Shown here: piece by piece, positions 30,118 to 38,798 of the stretch
Position numbering within the stretch: position 1 is the first letter of the stretch
Layout of the letters: each line of letters begins with the position of its first letter
DNA from: Zunongwangia pacifica
Lineage (GTDB): Bacteria > Bacteroidota > Bacteroidia > Flavobacteriales > Flavobacteriaceae
Direction: 5' to 3'
Assembly: GCF_023499215.1 (NCBI RefSeq)
Contig: NZ_JAKHSK010000033.1
Coordinates: 1-55,110 of the forward strand
Length of the DNA: 55,110 nt
Notes under the pieces: generated by a model
The model's input: the letters and a program-made list of their open reading frames with translations, nothing else
Databases searched by the model: none
What the model was told of the DNA's origin: nothing
Program-made: the position numbers and the translations under genes

Positions 30118-31254
30118 CTATTCGCTAATTAGGGTTAGTGTCATGGTTTGATTGTGCAGGTTACATTCGGTACTCGTAAAAAATGGCGCTATTTCTCCGT
30201 AGGAGTAAAAACCGGCTATAGCAGCTTGTTCTCCTAAAGTTTCAGAAACTTCTTCAATTTCTTCTTCTACGCGTTGGTCCATCACCAGTTTACGGCCAAT
30301 ACAGCTTACCAGTAAAGCAAGTTGTGGCGGTCTGGAATGTTTTTTAAGGGCCATTGCGGCAGCGGTGGCAGCTCCTTCGGTAATGCCATCTACCGTTGCC
30401 ATCATTAACTGAGCGCTAGAACCTTCAGGAACATCGCCGGCTAAAATCATCGATTTATTTTCGATGTCGATATTCAAAATGGTACGTACCAAACTTTGTT
30501 CTTTACCTTCCTCTTTAATATTTAAAGGATAAAATAGTGCGGCTTGTGGAAGCTGATTGGCTTTATTTCCCAGATATTTCGAATAAAGGTCTAAAGCAGG
30601 TAGATCATCTAATTCCATCAACACATTCCCTTTTGATTTTGTGATTATTCGTTCTGGCCCAAAAGGTATCCAACCACCAAAACTGGCATAGCTAATGTCT
30701 AGACTTTCGCCATACAGGCCAATCATTACAATTTCCCCTTTTTTAGGGTTTTCGTTATAAGAGGCTAAAGTAGTTTCAAACCTGGCGCCATCACCACAAA
30801 GCCCACCTGTTAAGCTAATTTTTTGCTTGGTGTATTTTTCAATCCCTTTAATTAAATCACTACCATTCACATAACTTCCTTCAGAAATTATAAAAAAATG
30901 TTTTAGATTTTCTTTTTTAAAGTGGCTGGCCAATCCAAAACCAAGGGCTTCTCCATTTTTATTATATTCCAGGATGTTGGCCGTCTTAATTTCAAAAGTA
31001 GATTTTTCGAATTCAATTAGAGTTACTGCAATTGAGTTTTCGGTTACCTTTTCAGTTATAATTTCTCCCGCCGAACTGCCAAAAACAAGATGTCTATAGG
31101 GGAATTCTTCTCTTATGTCCTCTAAAACTTCAGGGTCCTGTAGCAATTTTCTTTCGGCGAAAATTAAAACCAAAGGATTGTTTAGTTGTTCTTTATGTCC
31201 ACCTTTGTATTGCCAGGCAGAACCTTTTGTTTTTAGGGCCTGAATTACTTTCAT
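30118..31254 (-). CDS. FIST-domain sensory protein (NosP-like)
   Basis: 378 residues, cytosolic. FIST_N (about 25-215) includes LVFGSSAGEI, ISEGSYVNGSDLIKGIE and TGGLCGDGARFETT. FIST_C (about 216-365) ends in FYSYGEIAPF and CNLHNQTMTLTLISE, the family signature. FIST proteins bind small ligands; the NosP branch in Pseudomonas, Shewanella, Vibrio and Legionella binds haem and nitric oxide and controls a co-encoded histidine kinase, often with an Hpt protein. The gene context here (kinases on both sides, Hpt and an H-NOX gene) supports a NosP role. Haem binding is not proven by sequence: several histidines exist, but I cannot assign the ligand. It overlaps the upstream kinase by 4 bases. Confidence 0.85.
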   Translation of the reverse strand: MKVIQALKTKGSAWQYKGGHKEQLNNPLVLIFAERKLLQDPEVLEDIREEFPYRHLVFGSSAGEIITEKVTENSIAVTLIEFEKSTFEIKTANILEYNKNGEALGFGLASHFKKENLKHFFIISEGSYVNGSDLIKGIEKYTKQKISLTGGLCGDGARFETTLASYNENPKKGEIVMIGLYGESLDISYASFGGWIPFGPERIITKSKGNVLMELDDLPALDLYSKYLGNKANQLPQAALFYPLNIKEEGKEQSLVRTILNIDIENKSMILAGDVPEGSSAQLMMATVDGITEGAATAAAMALKKHSRPPQLALLVSCIGRKLVMDQRVEEEIEEVSETLGEQAAIAGFYSYGEIAPFFTSTECNLHNQTMTLTLISE

Positions 31255-33620
31255 GATTGTTTTTTTAAGCTGAAGAAAAATACGGTTCCCTTGCCAACCT
31301 CACTATCTAACCAAATCTCTCCTTCATATAAATCGATTACTTTTTTTACGATACTTAAGCCTACACCTGTAGACTTTTCGTGAGTTCCCAGTGCATTAAA
31401 AATCTTGAAAATACGCTGGTGATGTTCTTTTTCTATGCCTATACCGTTATCTTTAATGCTGAAGGTGTAATGTGTTGTATTTTCTGTATAGTCGATTTCT
31501 ACAAATCCTTTTTCTTTATCAATATAGTTTACCGCATTACTTAAAAGGTTTTGGAATACCTGCTGAATTCTTGTGCGATCACCATAGATTACCGGTAATT
31601 TTGTAAGAATATTTATTGTAATATGCTCTGGGACATAAATCAATTCTATAATATCTGATACCAGTTCCTGAAGGTCTAATTCCTGATTTTGAATATTGCC
31701 ATCTTCAATGCTGGAATATCTTAGGATATTTTCGATAAGATGATCCATCTTTTCTACTTTTCCCTGCATAAGATCCAGGTTCATCATACTTTCTTCGCCA
31801 AGCTTTTCCCTAAAGTCTTCTTTTGTCCAGGTTAAAAGTGCAGAGATATTTCGTAAGGGTGATTTTAGATCGTGAGAAACAATATGGGCATATTCATTAA
31901 GATGCTCGTTTTGTCGCTCCAGGTTTTTTAGTAACTGTTCTTTTTGAGCTTCTAGCTGTTTCATCTCGGTAATATCCAGATGAATTCCGATAGAGCCAAT
32001 CATCTTGCCATTTACGTCATAATTGGGTGCTCCGCTCACCAACCAGTATTTCAGTTTGTTGTTTTTGGTTTTTATACGTACCTCGTAGGAGTTAGACATT
32101 CCCTTTCTTCGAACTTTATCGTTTTTATTAAAGTCTGCTTTAGATTCAGGAATTAAAAAAACATCAGAGGCGGTTTTTCCAATGAGTTCTTCTTCGGTAT
32201 AACCACTCATTTCAGTAAAACTTTGATTGGCCATAAGGATTTTATCGTTAAGATCTACCTCTAAAAGGCCTAAGTTCATATTGGCGATTATACTACTATA
32301 TTTTTCTTTTTGGGCCTTAAGGCTTTCTTTGTAATTTTTTTGGATAGTTACATCATCATAGCTCCAAAGATGGCCTTTGTATCGGCCTTCATGATAAATA
32401 GGAATGTAACTGCGTTCATAAATACTTCCGTTAACGAGTTCTAATTCTTCACCAATAATAATTTCTTTTTTTTGTAATAACTCATTAATTCTTTTTACAA
32501 ATTGTTCTGGATTTTTAAAGTATTTTTTATTCTCTTCTGCAGCATTAGAACAATCGGCGCCTTTTAATACTTCTGGTGTGGCCTGGATACCAAATAGATT
32601 ACAGAATTTGTTATTTGTGAGTAGGATTTTACGATTTTCATCTTCTAGTAAAATCCCCGTTTGTAGGTTAACAATTAAGGTTGAAAGTCTATTCTCGGAC
32701 TCTTCAATTTTTTCTTTGGCTATTTTTTCTTTGGTAATATCCTCAACGGTAGCTACCTGATAGAGTATTTTATTGTTTTCATCTCTAATGGCAGCAACTC
32801 TTGTTTTGGCCCATAAGGTTTCCCCGCTTTTTTTAATATAGCGTTTGTTGACGATGTAAGAGTCCATTTTACCTTCGATCATTTCCCTTAATTTTTCACT
32901 ACTATCTTCATCTTCTGGATGGGTGATATCTTTAATGCTAAGGCTATTGAATTCTTCAAAAGAATATCCAAACATATTCACCAAAGCTTTGTTTACCTTA
33001 AGGAGTCCTTTAAAATTGGTTCGGGTAAGTGAAATGCCAATGGGGGAGTTGTCAAAAATTAAATCTAGCTGTTTTTTTTGGGATTCTAGCTGTTTTTTAA
33101 TCTCTATTTCTTCAGTGATATCTCTGGCGACACCTTGGGCAGCTATAGGTTTTCCTTCACGGTCATAGATAATACTCGCATTAATTTGTACGATCTTTTC
33201 TATGCCATCTTTAGTGATGATACGTGCTCTATAATCGTTATAACTACCAGTATGGTATAGCTGTTTAAAAGCTGCTGCGGTATAATCTACATCATCTGCA
33301 TGGACTAATTTTAGTAAGTTTACGACCTCTTTTTCATTGTCGTAACCCAGCATGGTTTTAGCCGCATGATTCATTTTTAAGACATTCCCCTGAATGTCCA
33401 TAATGATATATGCATCTATGATATTTACAAAAACACCTTCTAATTGTGAGGTTTTTTCGTTAAGAAGTTCTTTAAGACGATTGTTAGACTGGCGCAGTGC
33501 CTCAGAGAGATCAAACAATTCTGTTGATTTCTCTTCTAAAATTTTTTCAGCTAGTTTTCTTGCCTTTTTTTCTCTCTCAAGTGCTCTTTCTAAAATTTCA
33601 ATTTTTTTGGTAGGCTCCAT
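31251..33620 (-). CDS. Multi-PAS histidine kinase
   Basis: 789 residues without membrane segments. An N-terminal coiled coil (about 1-60, EKKARKLAEKILEEKSTELF) is followed by about four PAS domains (roughly 65-180, 185-305, 310-430 and 440-560, with RDITEEI, VEDITKEKI, DDVTIQKNYK and LDITEMKQLE marking their PAC ends). HisKA has H583 in HIVSHDLKSPLR, and HATPase runs to the C terminus (IKDNGIGI, GVGLSIVKKVID). The start overlaps the H-NOX gene by 23 bases, the typical layout of an H-NOX with its partner kinase. The kinase activity is probably modulated by H-NOX binding of NO. Confidence 0.95.
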   Translation of the reverse strand: MEPTKKIEILERALEREKKARKLAEKILEEKSTELFDLSEALRQSNNRLKELLNEKTSQLEGVFVNIIDAYIIMDIQGNVLKMNHAAKTMLGYDNEKEVVNLLKLVHADDVDYTAAAFKQLYHTGSYNDYRARIITKDGIEKIVQINASIIYDREGKPIAAQGVARDITEEIEIKKQLESQKKQLDLIFDNSPIGISLTRTNFKGLLKVNKALVNMFGYSFEEFNSLSIKDITHPEDEDSSEKLREMIEGKMDSYIVNKRYIKKSGETLWAKTRVAAIRDENNKILYQVATVEDITKEKIAKEKIEESENRLSTLIVNLQTGILLEDENRKILLTNNKFCNLFGIQATPEVLKGADCSNAAEENKKYFKNPEQFVKRINELLQKKEIIIGEELELVNGSIYERSYIPIYHEGRYKGHLWSYDDVTIQKNYKESLKAQKEKYSSIIANMNLGLLEVDLNDKILMANQSFTEMSGYTEEELIGKTASDVFLIPESKADFNKNDKVRRKGMSNSYEVRIKTKNNKLKYWLVSGAPNYDVNGKMIGSIGIHLDITEMKQLEAQKEQLLKNLERQNEHLNEYAHIVSHDLKSPLRNISALLTWTKEDFREKLGEESMMNLDLMQGKVEKMDHLIENILRYSSIEDGNIQNQELDLQELVSDIIELIYVPEHITINILTKLPVIYGDRTRIQQVFQNLLSNAVNYIDKEKGFVEIDYTENTTHYTFSIKDNGIGIEKEHHQRIFKIFNALGTHEKSTGVGLSIVKKVIDLYEGEIWLDSEVGKGTVFFFSLKKQS

Positions 33621-34158
33621 GTTTTTTAGATATCAGGAATCTGACCTTAGTCCCATTATTTTCAATTTTTTCTAATCGTATTTGGGAATTCTGGTCGTAG
33701 TGTTCAAACGTTTTTTCCATTAGGGCTTTGGCGAACATGTACATTGCTCTTTCTGAAAAATACAAAATTTCCAGTTCATCTTCGGTCTTTTTTTCAATTT
33801 TAAAAGTTGGAAGCTCTGCGCCTGGATATAATTTTCTTACCTGAACATGAATATGATTTTCTATAGAAGAAAGTAATTCTATGGGATCTTTATACAATGC
33901 AAAGATCCCAGGATGGATTTTTATGAGCGTATTAAAAAAATAGAGTCCGTAGTGGTAAATAAGATCGTCTAACGGGATCGTTACTTTTTTACTAAGATTT
34001 ATTAAAAGACTTTGCATTTCGACAAAGTCGTAAGTACCTACAGAAGTATAAACACCTTCAGATTGAAGTTTAGATTCTGTAATAATATGGTCTACTACCT
34101 CAATACCAAACTTTTTCTCGACCATATCGAGAAATTCTGTAAATACGATACCTTTCAT
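33598..34158 (-). CDS. hnoX: H-NOX haem nitric oxide-binding protein
   Basis: 186 residues, a stand-alone H-NOX domain. The haem-binding residues can be read: axial histidine H104 in NHIHVQVRKLYP (aligned to H102 of the Thermoanaerobacter protein), proline P117 in the region that distorts the haem, and the YxSxR motif Y133-F-S135-E-R137 that holds the haem propionates. The position that holds the O2-stabilising tyrosine (Y140) in O2-binding H-NOX proteins is F142 here, predicting an NO-selective sensor. In other bacteria H-NOX proteins inhibit or activate a co-encoded histidine kinase; here the multi-PAS kinase gene overlaps its end by 23 bases. Confidence 0.9.
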   Translation of the reverse strand: MKGIVFTEFLDMVEKKFGIEVVDHIITESKLQSEGVYTSVGTYDFVEMQSLLINLSKKVTIPLDDLIYHYGLYFFNTLIKIHPGIFALYKDPIELLSSIENHIHVQVRKLYPGAELPTFKIEKKTEDELEILYFSERAMYMFAKALMEKTFEHYDQNSQIRLEKIENNGTKVRFLISKKHGAYQKN

Positions 34159-34164
34159 GATATA

Positions 34165-34578
34165 TTATCCTTTAATTAATTCATTCTGACTCCAATAATC
34201 TAAGGCACTACTTAATTTAGATACATAATCTTCGTACTTTAAAGGTTTAATCATGTATCCGGCAATACCAATTTTGTAACACTCTAATAGATCTCTTCGG
34301 TTACTGGAAGTGGTTAGGATAATCGTAGGGATGTATTTTAAAATATCATCAGACTTTAATATTTTAAGAAATTCGATACCATTCATTTTTGGCATATTTA
34401 AATCTAAAAATATAATGTCTGGAAGGCGATCTTTCTTATTTAAGATCGTAAGGGCTTCTTCACCATTTTTAGCTTCAATGATATGGTGAGGTAGGGATAA
34501 GGACGAAATTGTTCTATTCAATTTCATCACTTCGATCATATCGTCCTCTATAAAAAGGATTGTTAGCTTATTTTTCAT
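34165..34578 (-). CDS. CheY-like single-domain response regulator
   Basis: 137 residues, a receiver domain only (Rcp1-like). Acidic pocket E11, D12 and D13, phosphoacceptor D59 in DIIFLDLNMPKMNG, threonine switch IILTTSS, and lysine in GYMIKPL. With no output domain it must act on a partner protein or serve as a phosphate shuttle or sink. It is the first gene of the seven-gene sensory operon, 6 bases ahead of the H-NOX gene, and could pass phosphate to the Hpt protein. Confidence 0.92.
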   Translation of the reverse strand: MKNKLTILFIEDDMIEVMKLNRTISSLSLPHHIIEAKNGEEALTILNKKDRLPDIIFLDLNMPKMNGIEFLKILKSDDILKYIPTIILTTSSNRRDLLECYKIGIAGYMIKPLKYEDYVSKLSSALDYWSQNELIKG

Positions 34579-34702
34579 TGTAATTTTAGTGTCTTATGGG
34601 AACAAAATTCATATAATATTAGTGAAAATAAAATAAGATTCGTTTAATTAGGAATTAGTGTCGTTAAACGGTTGGTTTTGATAGTTGATTGGAAAGGGAT
34701 AA

Positions 34703-34742
34703 TAAAAAGCCATCGGAAAATTGGGGCTTCCGACGGCTTTAA
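34703..34742 (-). terminator. Terminator of the drug efflux operon
   Basis: Stem AAAGCCGTCGGAA / TTCCGATGGCTTT (one mismatch, read on the minus strand) followed by TTTTTATT, about 33 bases past the MFS stop. Just before it lies the perfect 16-base palindrome ATGCCACTAGTGGCAT (34746-34761). Confidence 0.82.
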
Positions 34743-34774
34743 ATATGCCACTAGTGGCATTTGGGGTAGCAATT

Positions 34775-36370
34775 TTAATGAACAGAACTGGTATCTACTT
34801 TACCTGATCCTTTTTTAATTAACAAAACAAAAGGAACGCATATTAGAAATAAAATTCCCAGATAAAGAAAAATATCCATATAAGAAAGTACAGTAGCCTG
34901 TCGCATAATATTTGCATTTATGAGGGTGTAAGCTTTATCCAAAGATTCGTTAATACTAAATCCTTTTTGAATAAAGCTTTGTTGCAATGCTTGTATTCTT
35001 TGCTGTACCTGGAAATCGATCTGGCTTATGTTTGGTATTAAATCTACCCTGTGTTGCTGGGTAAAACGTGAAACAAAAGTGGTTATGATCGCAATCCCAA
35101 AAGATCCTCCTAGTTGTCGCATCATTCCTGTAAAAGCTGCACCATCACCAATATCTTTACCTTTTAGCGTAGAGAGTGAAAGCGTAGTAATAGGAACAAA
35201 TAGCAATCCTAATCCCACACCACGTACGACCAGTGGCCAAAACATATGCTCAGATCCTGTATCTGGCGTCATCAATAAATACATCCATAAACTGTATAAA
35301 AAGAATATTCCAAATCCGGCGGCTGCCAGCAATTTTTGTGGTACACCGCGTTCTAACAGTTTACCGATAATAGGCATCATTAAACCAGTGGTAATCGAAC
35401 TTGGAATTAGTAAAAGCCCGGCATCTGTAGCCGTCCAACCTAAGATAGACTGTGTGTAAATGGGAATAATAAAAGTAGAACCAAAAAGACCAAAGCCAAG
35501 TATAAATGTGAGTATGGTACCAATACTTAAGTTTGTGTCTTTTAGCACTCTGAGATTTACGACGGGATATTTATAATTAAGTTCTCGCCAAATAAATAAT
35601 ATCAGTCCAAAAACAGCCATTATCGATAAGGTGACAATAGTCCCATCTTCAAACCAATCGTCTTGCTGGCCATGTTCTAAAACAAACTGTAAAGATCCTA
35701 TAAAAGTGGCCAGCAATATGATACCCCACCAGTCGACTTGGTTGGCTTTAAGTTTATCACCATATTTAGGACTTTTTACAAAAAGGATCGTAAGGAAAGT
35801 CGCAATAATCCCAAGTGGAATATTAATATAAAAAATATACGGCCACGAGAAATTATCTACTAAATAACCGCCCAGTGGTGGTCCTAACGTGGGGCCAACG
35901 ATAACACCCATCCCGTAAATAGCCTGAGCCATACCACGTTTTGCTGCCGGATAACTTTCAGTAATGATTGTTTGGGCTGTTACCAAAAGGGCACCGCCAC
36001 CCATTCCCTGGATAAACCTAAAGGCAACCAGCTCCCAGATGTTGGTGGCATTTCCGCAGAGAAAAGAAGAAACGGTAAAGATGATAATCGAAGCAGCAAA
36101 ATAATTTCGGCGACCAAACTGTTTAGAAAGCCAACTGGTCATTGGGATAATAATAACATTAGCAATAGCATAAGCTGTAATTACCCATGCTATATCTGTT
36201 AACGTGGCCCCAAGACTACCGCGCATATCATTTAGCGCAACATTCACTATCGTGGTATCAATAATTTCCAGAAGTGCACATAAAACGGCAGTAATTGTAA
36301 TAATTACTCTCCTAAAACCATATTCAACCAGACTGTCCTCGTCTTGTATTTGAGCTTTATCTACTGCCAT
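34775..36370 (-). CDS. DHA2-family MFS multidrug exporter (EmrB/QacA type)
   Basis: 531 residues with about fourteen membrane helices, as in the DHA2 drug:H+ antiporters. Visible motifs: TDIAWVITAYAIANVIIIP in helix 2, WLSKQFGRR loop (motif A), GGGALLVTAQTI, and the antiporter motif C region GMGVIVGPTLGPPLGGYL. It is the inner-membrane pump of a tripartite system: its start lies 3 bases after the HlyD/EmrA-like gene, with a TolC-like gene and a TetR gene further upstream. Drug range is unknown. Confidence 0.93.
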   Translation of the reverse strand: MAVDKAQIQDEDSLVEYGFRRVIITITAVLCALLEIIDTTIVNVALNDMRGSLGATLTDIAWVITAYAIANVIIIPMTSWLSKQFGRRNYFAASIIIFTVSSFLCGNATNIWELVAFRFIQGMGGGALLVTAQTIITESYPAAKRGMAQAIYGMGVIVGPTLGPPLGGYLVDNFSWPYIFYINIPLGIIATFLTILFVKSPKYGDKLKANQVDWWGIILLATFIGSLQFVLEHGQQDDWFEDGTIVTLSIMAVFGLILFIWRELNYKYPVVNLRVLKDTNLSIGTILTFILGFGLFGSTFIIPIYTQSILGWTATDAGLLLIPSSITTGLMMPIIGKLLERGVPQKLLAAAGFGIFFLYSLWMYLLMTPDTGSEHMFWPLVVRGVGLGLLFVPITTLSLSTLKGKDIGDGAAFTGMMRQLGGSFGIAIITTFVSRFTQQHRVDLIPNISQIDFQVQQRIQALQQSFIQKGFSINESLDKAYTLINANIMRQATVLSYMDIFLYLGILFLICVPFVLLIKKGSGKVDTSSVH

Positions 36371-36373
36371 AAT

Positions 36374-37456
36374 TTATTTTAAATGCACGTCTACCAGAAC
36401 GTTCATTCCAGAGCGTAGACGCTCTAATTTTTCTTTATCATTTTTATCTGAAAATTCAATTTTAACAGGTAATCTTTGTATTGTTTTTACAAAGTTCCCT
36501 GTGGCATTATCTGGAGGAAGAAGTGAAAACTTTGCTCCGGTTGCTGGAGAAAAGGCCGTAATTTTACCTTCAAACTCATAATCTGGATAAGCATCAACCT
36601 CGATTCCAACTTTTTGGCCAATTCGCATTTTTTCAAGCTGGGTTTCTTTAAAATTAGCAGTGATCCATTTGTCACTGGTATTCACCAGGTAAAATAGTGA
36701 CTGGCCCGGTTGAATAAACTGTCCTGGCTGAATAGATACACTAGATAATTGCCCATCTATAGGCGCGGTAATTATGGTGTAATCCATATTTAGCAAAGCA
36801 GCATCTAAAGCGGCTTTTGCACTTTCTACATTGGCCTGAGCTACGCTAACCTGATTTTCTGAAATTTCTGTTTGTGAAATGGCTGCATTACGCTGGCTGG
36901 CCGAAGCTTTTTCCTGGTTCTTCAGGATTTCTAATTGTTGTTCTGCTTCTTGCTTTGCCGCCAGTGCCTGTTCGTACTGTTGCTCTGTAATAGAATGATT
37001 AGCAAAAAGATTTTTATAACGCTCAAAGTCTTGTTGAGCTCTCCATAGTTTGATTTCGGCAGATTTGATGTTTCCTCCGGCAGATTTGTATTGAGAGGTA
37101 GACGCGGCAGCATTGGCCTTATAGGATCCTATACTTACTTTTGCAACGTTAAGCTGGCTTTCTGCCGCTACTAAATTAGCTTTGGCCTGTTGTAGCTGTA
37201 CGTTATAGTCACGATTATCGATCACTAAAAGCGTATCGCCTTTTTCTACTTTTTCATTATCACTTACATAAACTTTTTCAATATAACCGCTAACATGGGG
37301 AATAATAGGGTTCATATTGGCTTCAATTTGGGCATCATCGGTTTCTTCGTGAGAAAGGGAATGTATAAATTTATAGCCTCCGTATACGATTCCAATCAGT
37401 ACTAATGCACCTATTATGAAGACAAACTTCTTGTTGCTTTTTTTCTTTTCTTTCAT
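36374..37456 (-). CDS. HlyD/EmrA-type membrane fusion protein
   Basis: 360 residues. One membrane helix (about 9-27) anchors it in the inner membrane. Lipoyl half-motifs (PHVSGYIEKVYVSDNEKVEKGD near 48-70, and TIITAPIDGQLSSVSIQPGQFIQPG near 225-250) flank a long alpha-helical hairpin (about 75-220), and a beta-barrel domain follows. Such adaptors bridge an MFS pump to a TolC channel across the periplasm. It is 13 bases after the TolC-like gene and 3 bases before the pump gene. Confidence 0.93.
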   Translation of the reverse strand: MKEKKKSNKKFVFIIGALVLIGIVYGGYKFIHSLSHEETDDAQIEANMNPIIPHVSGYIEKVYVSDNEKVEKGDTLLVIDNRDYNVQLQQAKANLVAAESQLNVAKVSIGSYKANAAASTSQYKSAGGNIKSAEIKLWRAQQDFERYKNLFANHSITEQQYEQALAAKQEAEQQLEILKNQEKASASQRNAAISQTEISENQVSVAQANVESAKAALDAALLNMDYTIITAPIDGQLSSVSIQPGQFIQPGQSLFYLVNTSDKWITANFKETQLEKMRIGQKVGIEVDAYPDYEFEGKITAFSPATGAKFSLLPPDNATGNFVKTIQRLPVKIEFSDKNDKEKLERLRSGMNVLVDVHLK

Positions 37457-37469
37457 CTTAGTAAAAAGA

Positions 37470-38798
37470 TTAATTGTTTTTGAAATTGAATTTGTTTGTT
37501 AAAAGACCTTCGGCTTGTAATAATTGATAGTATTTTAAGCTAATATCGGCCTGGGCGTTGGTTTTATTTATTTTAGACTGAAGTTGATCTACATCGGCTT
37601 CTAAAAGATCATTGGTGTCTACAAGTCCATTGTCATATTTGTCTTTAACAATGCGGTAGTTCTCTTCGGCTTGTTCCTGTGATTGTGAGTAAACTTCAAA
37701 TTGGGTTAAAGCCAGTTGATACTCTTCTTCGGCATTTTTAACCTGAATTTTTACATCATCTTTGGCTTTAGCGATAGTATATTCAAGTTCTTCAGCTTTA
37801 TGCTGCGCAAGCTTTACATCATTCTTTGCTTTAAAAATTTTCGAAATATCATAGCTTACCCCAACACCTATATTCATGGCATTGGTCACGGTTAACGCAT
37901 TTTGAATATCTAAAGCGGCATATCCGCCAAGTAATGCGATCGAAGGATAATAGGCAGATTGTGCCATTTTGATATTGTTTTCTGAGGCCTTTTGCCTATA
38001 ATCCAAGGCTTCTAGATCTGCACGTTTTATTGTGATATTTTCTATAGCAGGTGTCATACCAATGGTTTCTACAGGTAAATTAAAAGTGAAATCATCTGGC
38101 ATTTTTAAAAATGTCGCCAATTTAAAGTTTAAAATACTTACATTTTTCTGAGCTTCCTTTAGTGTAAGCTTAATATTAGCTTCCTGAAGCTTCGCTTTTA
38201 AAAGATCATTTCTGGCTAATAGTCCATTTTCTTCCATCGCACTAAAATCTTTTACACGCTGTTGTGCGCTTTTAAGATTTTCTTTTACAACCGCTACTAT
38301 TTGTTGCGCTTTATAAAGATTAAGATAAGTACTTATGGTTTGCAATGCGATACGTTCTTTGGTACTTGTCGCTTCAAGACTTGTCGCTTCAAAATTATTT
38401 AGACTGGCATCTATCGCGTTTTTTAATTTAAACCCCGAGAATATGGGCACAGAAACGCTAGCCTGGCCTATCATGATCTGGTTAATATCTGGTGTGCCAA
38501 CCTCCTTAGCTTCTCCTTCAGTAGGATTTGAATTTCCTACTGCAAGTTTCAGGTTTACATCGGGACTAGTGAGATATTGATATTGTCCAGAAAGGGAAAC
38601 CTCTGGATATTGATTGTTTTTGGTAACCTTCAGTTCTTCTGAAGCTGTTTTAACGGTTGTTTCTGCAAGTTTGGCATCATCACTGTTGTTAAGGGCAATG
38701 CTTACTGCTTCTTCAAGGCTTAAAGTTTTGTTCTCTTGAGAAAAACTTTGAAAACCAAAAAGTAAACAACACACTAAGACTAGGGATTTACTCGTCAT
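37470..38798 (-). CDS. TolC-family outer-membrane efflux channel
   Basis: 442 residues. Signal peptide MTSKSLVLVCCLLFGFQSFSQ, then two repeated coiled-coil/strand halves of the outer membrane efflux protein type (LSLEEAVSIALNNSDDAKLA near 25-44 and the second half beginning near 235). Repeated phrases such as GQYQYLTSPDVNL and SYDISKIFKAKNDVKLAQHKAEELE fit. It forms the exit duct of the tripartite pump. Its start codon overlaps the TetR gene end by 11 bases, so repressor and pump are one transcript. Confidence 0.93.
   Translation of the reverse strand: MTSKSLVLVCCLLFGFQSFSQENKTLSLEEAVSIALNNSDDAKLAETTVKTASEELKVTKNNQYPEVSLSGQYQYLTSPDVNLKLAVGNSNPTEGEAKEVGTPDINQIMIGQASVSVPIFSGFKLKNAIDASLNNFEATSLEATSTKERIALQTISTYLNLYKAQQIVAVVKENLKSAQQRVKDFSAMEENGLLARNDLLKAKLQEANIKLTLKEAQKNVSILNFKLATFLKMPDDFTFNLPVETIGMTPAIENITIKRADLEALDYRQKASENNIKMAQSAYYPSIALLGGYAALDIQNALTVTNAMNIGVGVSYDISKIFKAKNDVKLAQHKAEELEYTIAKAKDDVKIQVKNAEEEYQLALTQFEVYSQSQEQAEENYRIVKDKYDNGLVDTNDLLEADVDQLQSKINKTNAQADISLKYYQLLQAEGLLTNKFNFKNN

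Noticed and set aside
34746-34761. 16-base palindrome ATGCCACTAGTGGCAT as a regulatory site
   Set aside because: It lies between an operon stop and its terminator, a position that fits part of the 3' end rather than an operator; no regulator is nearby.
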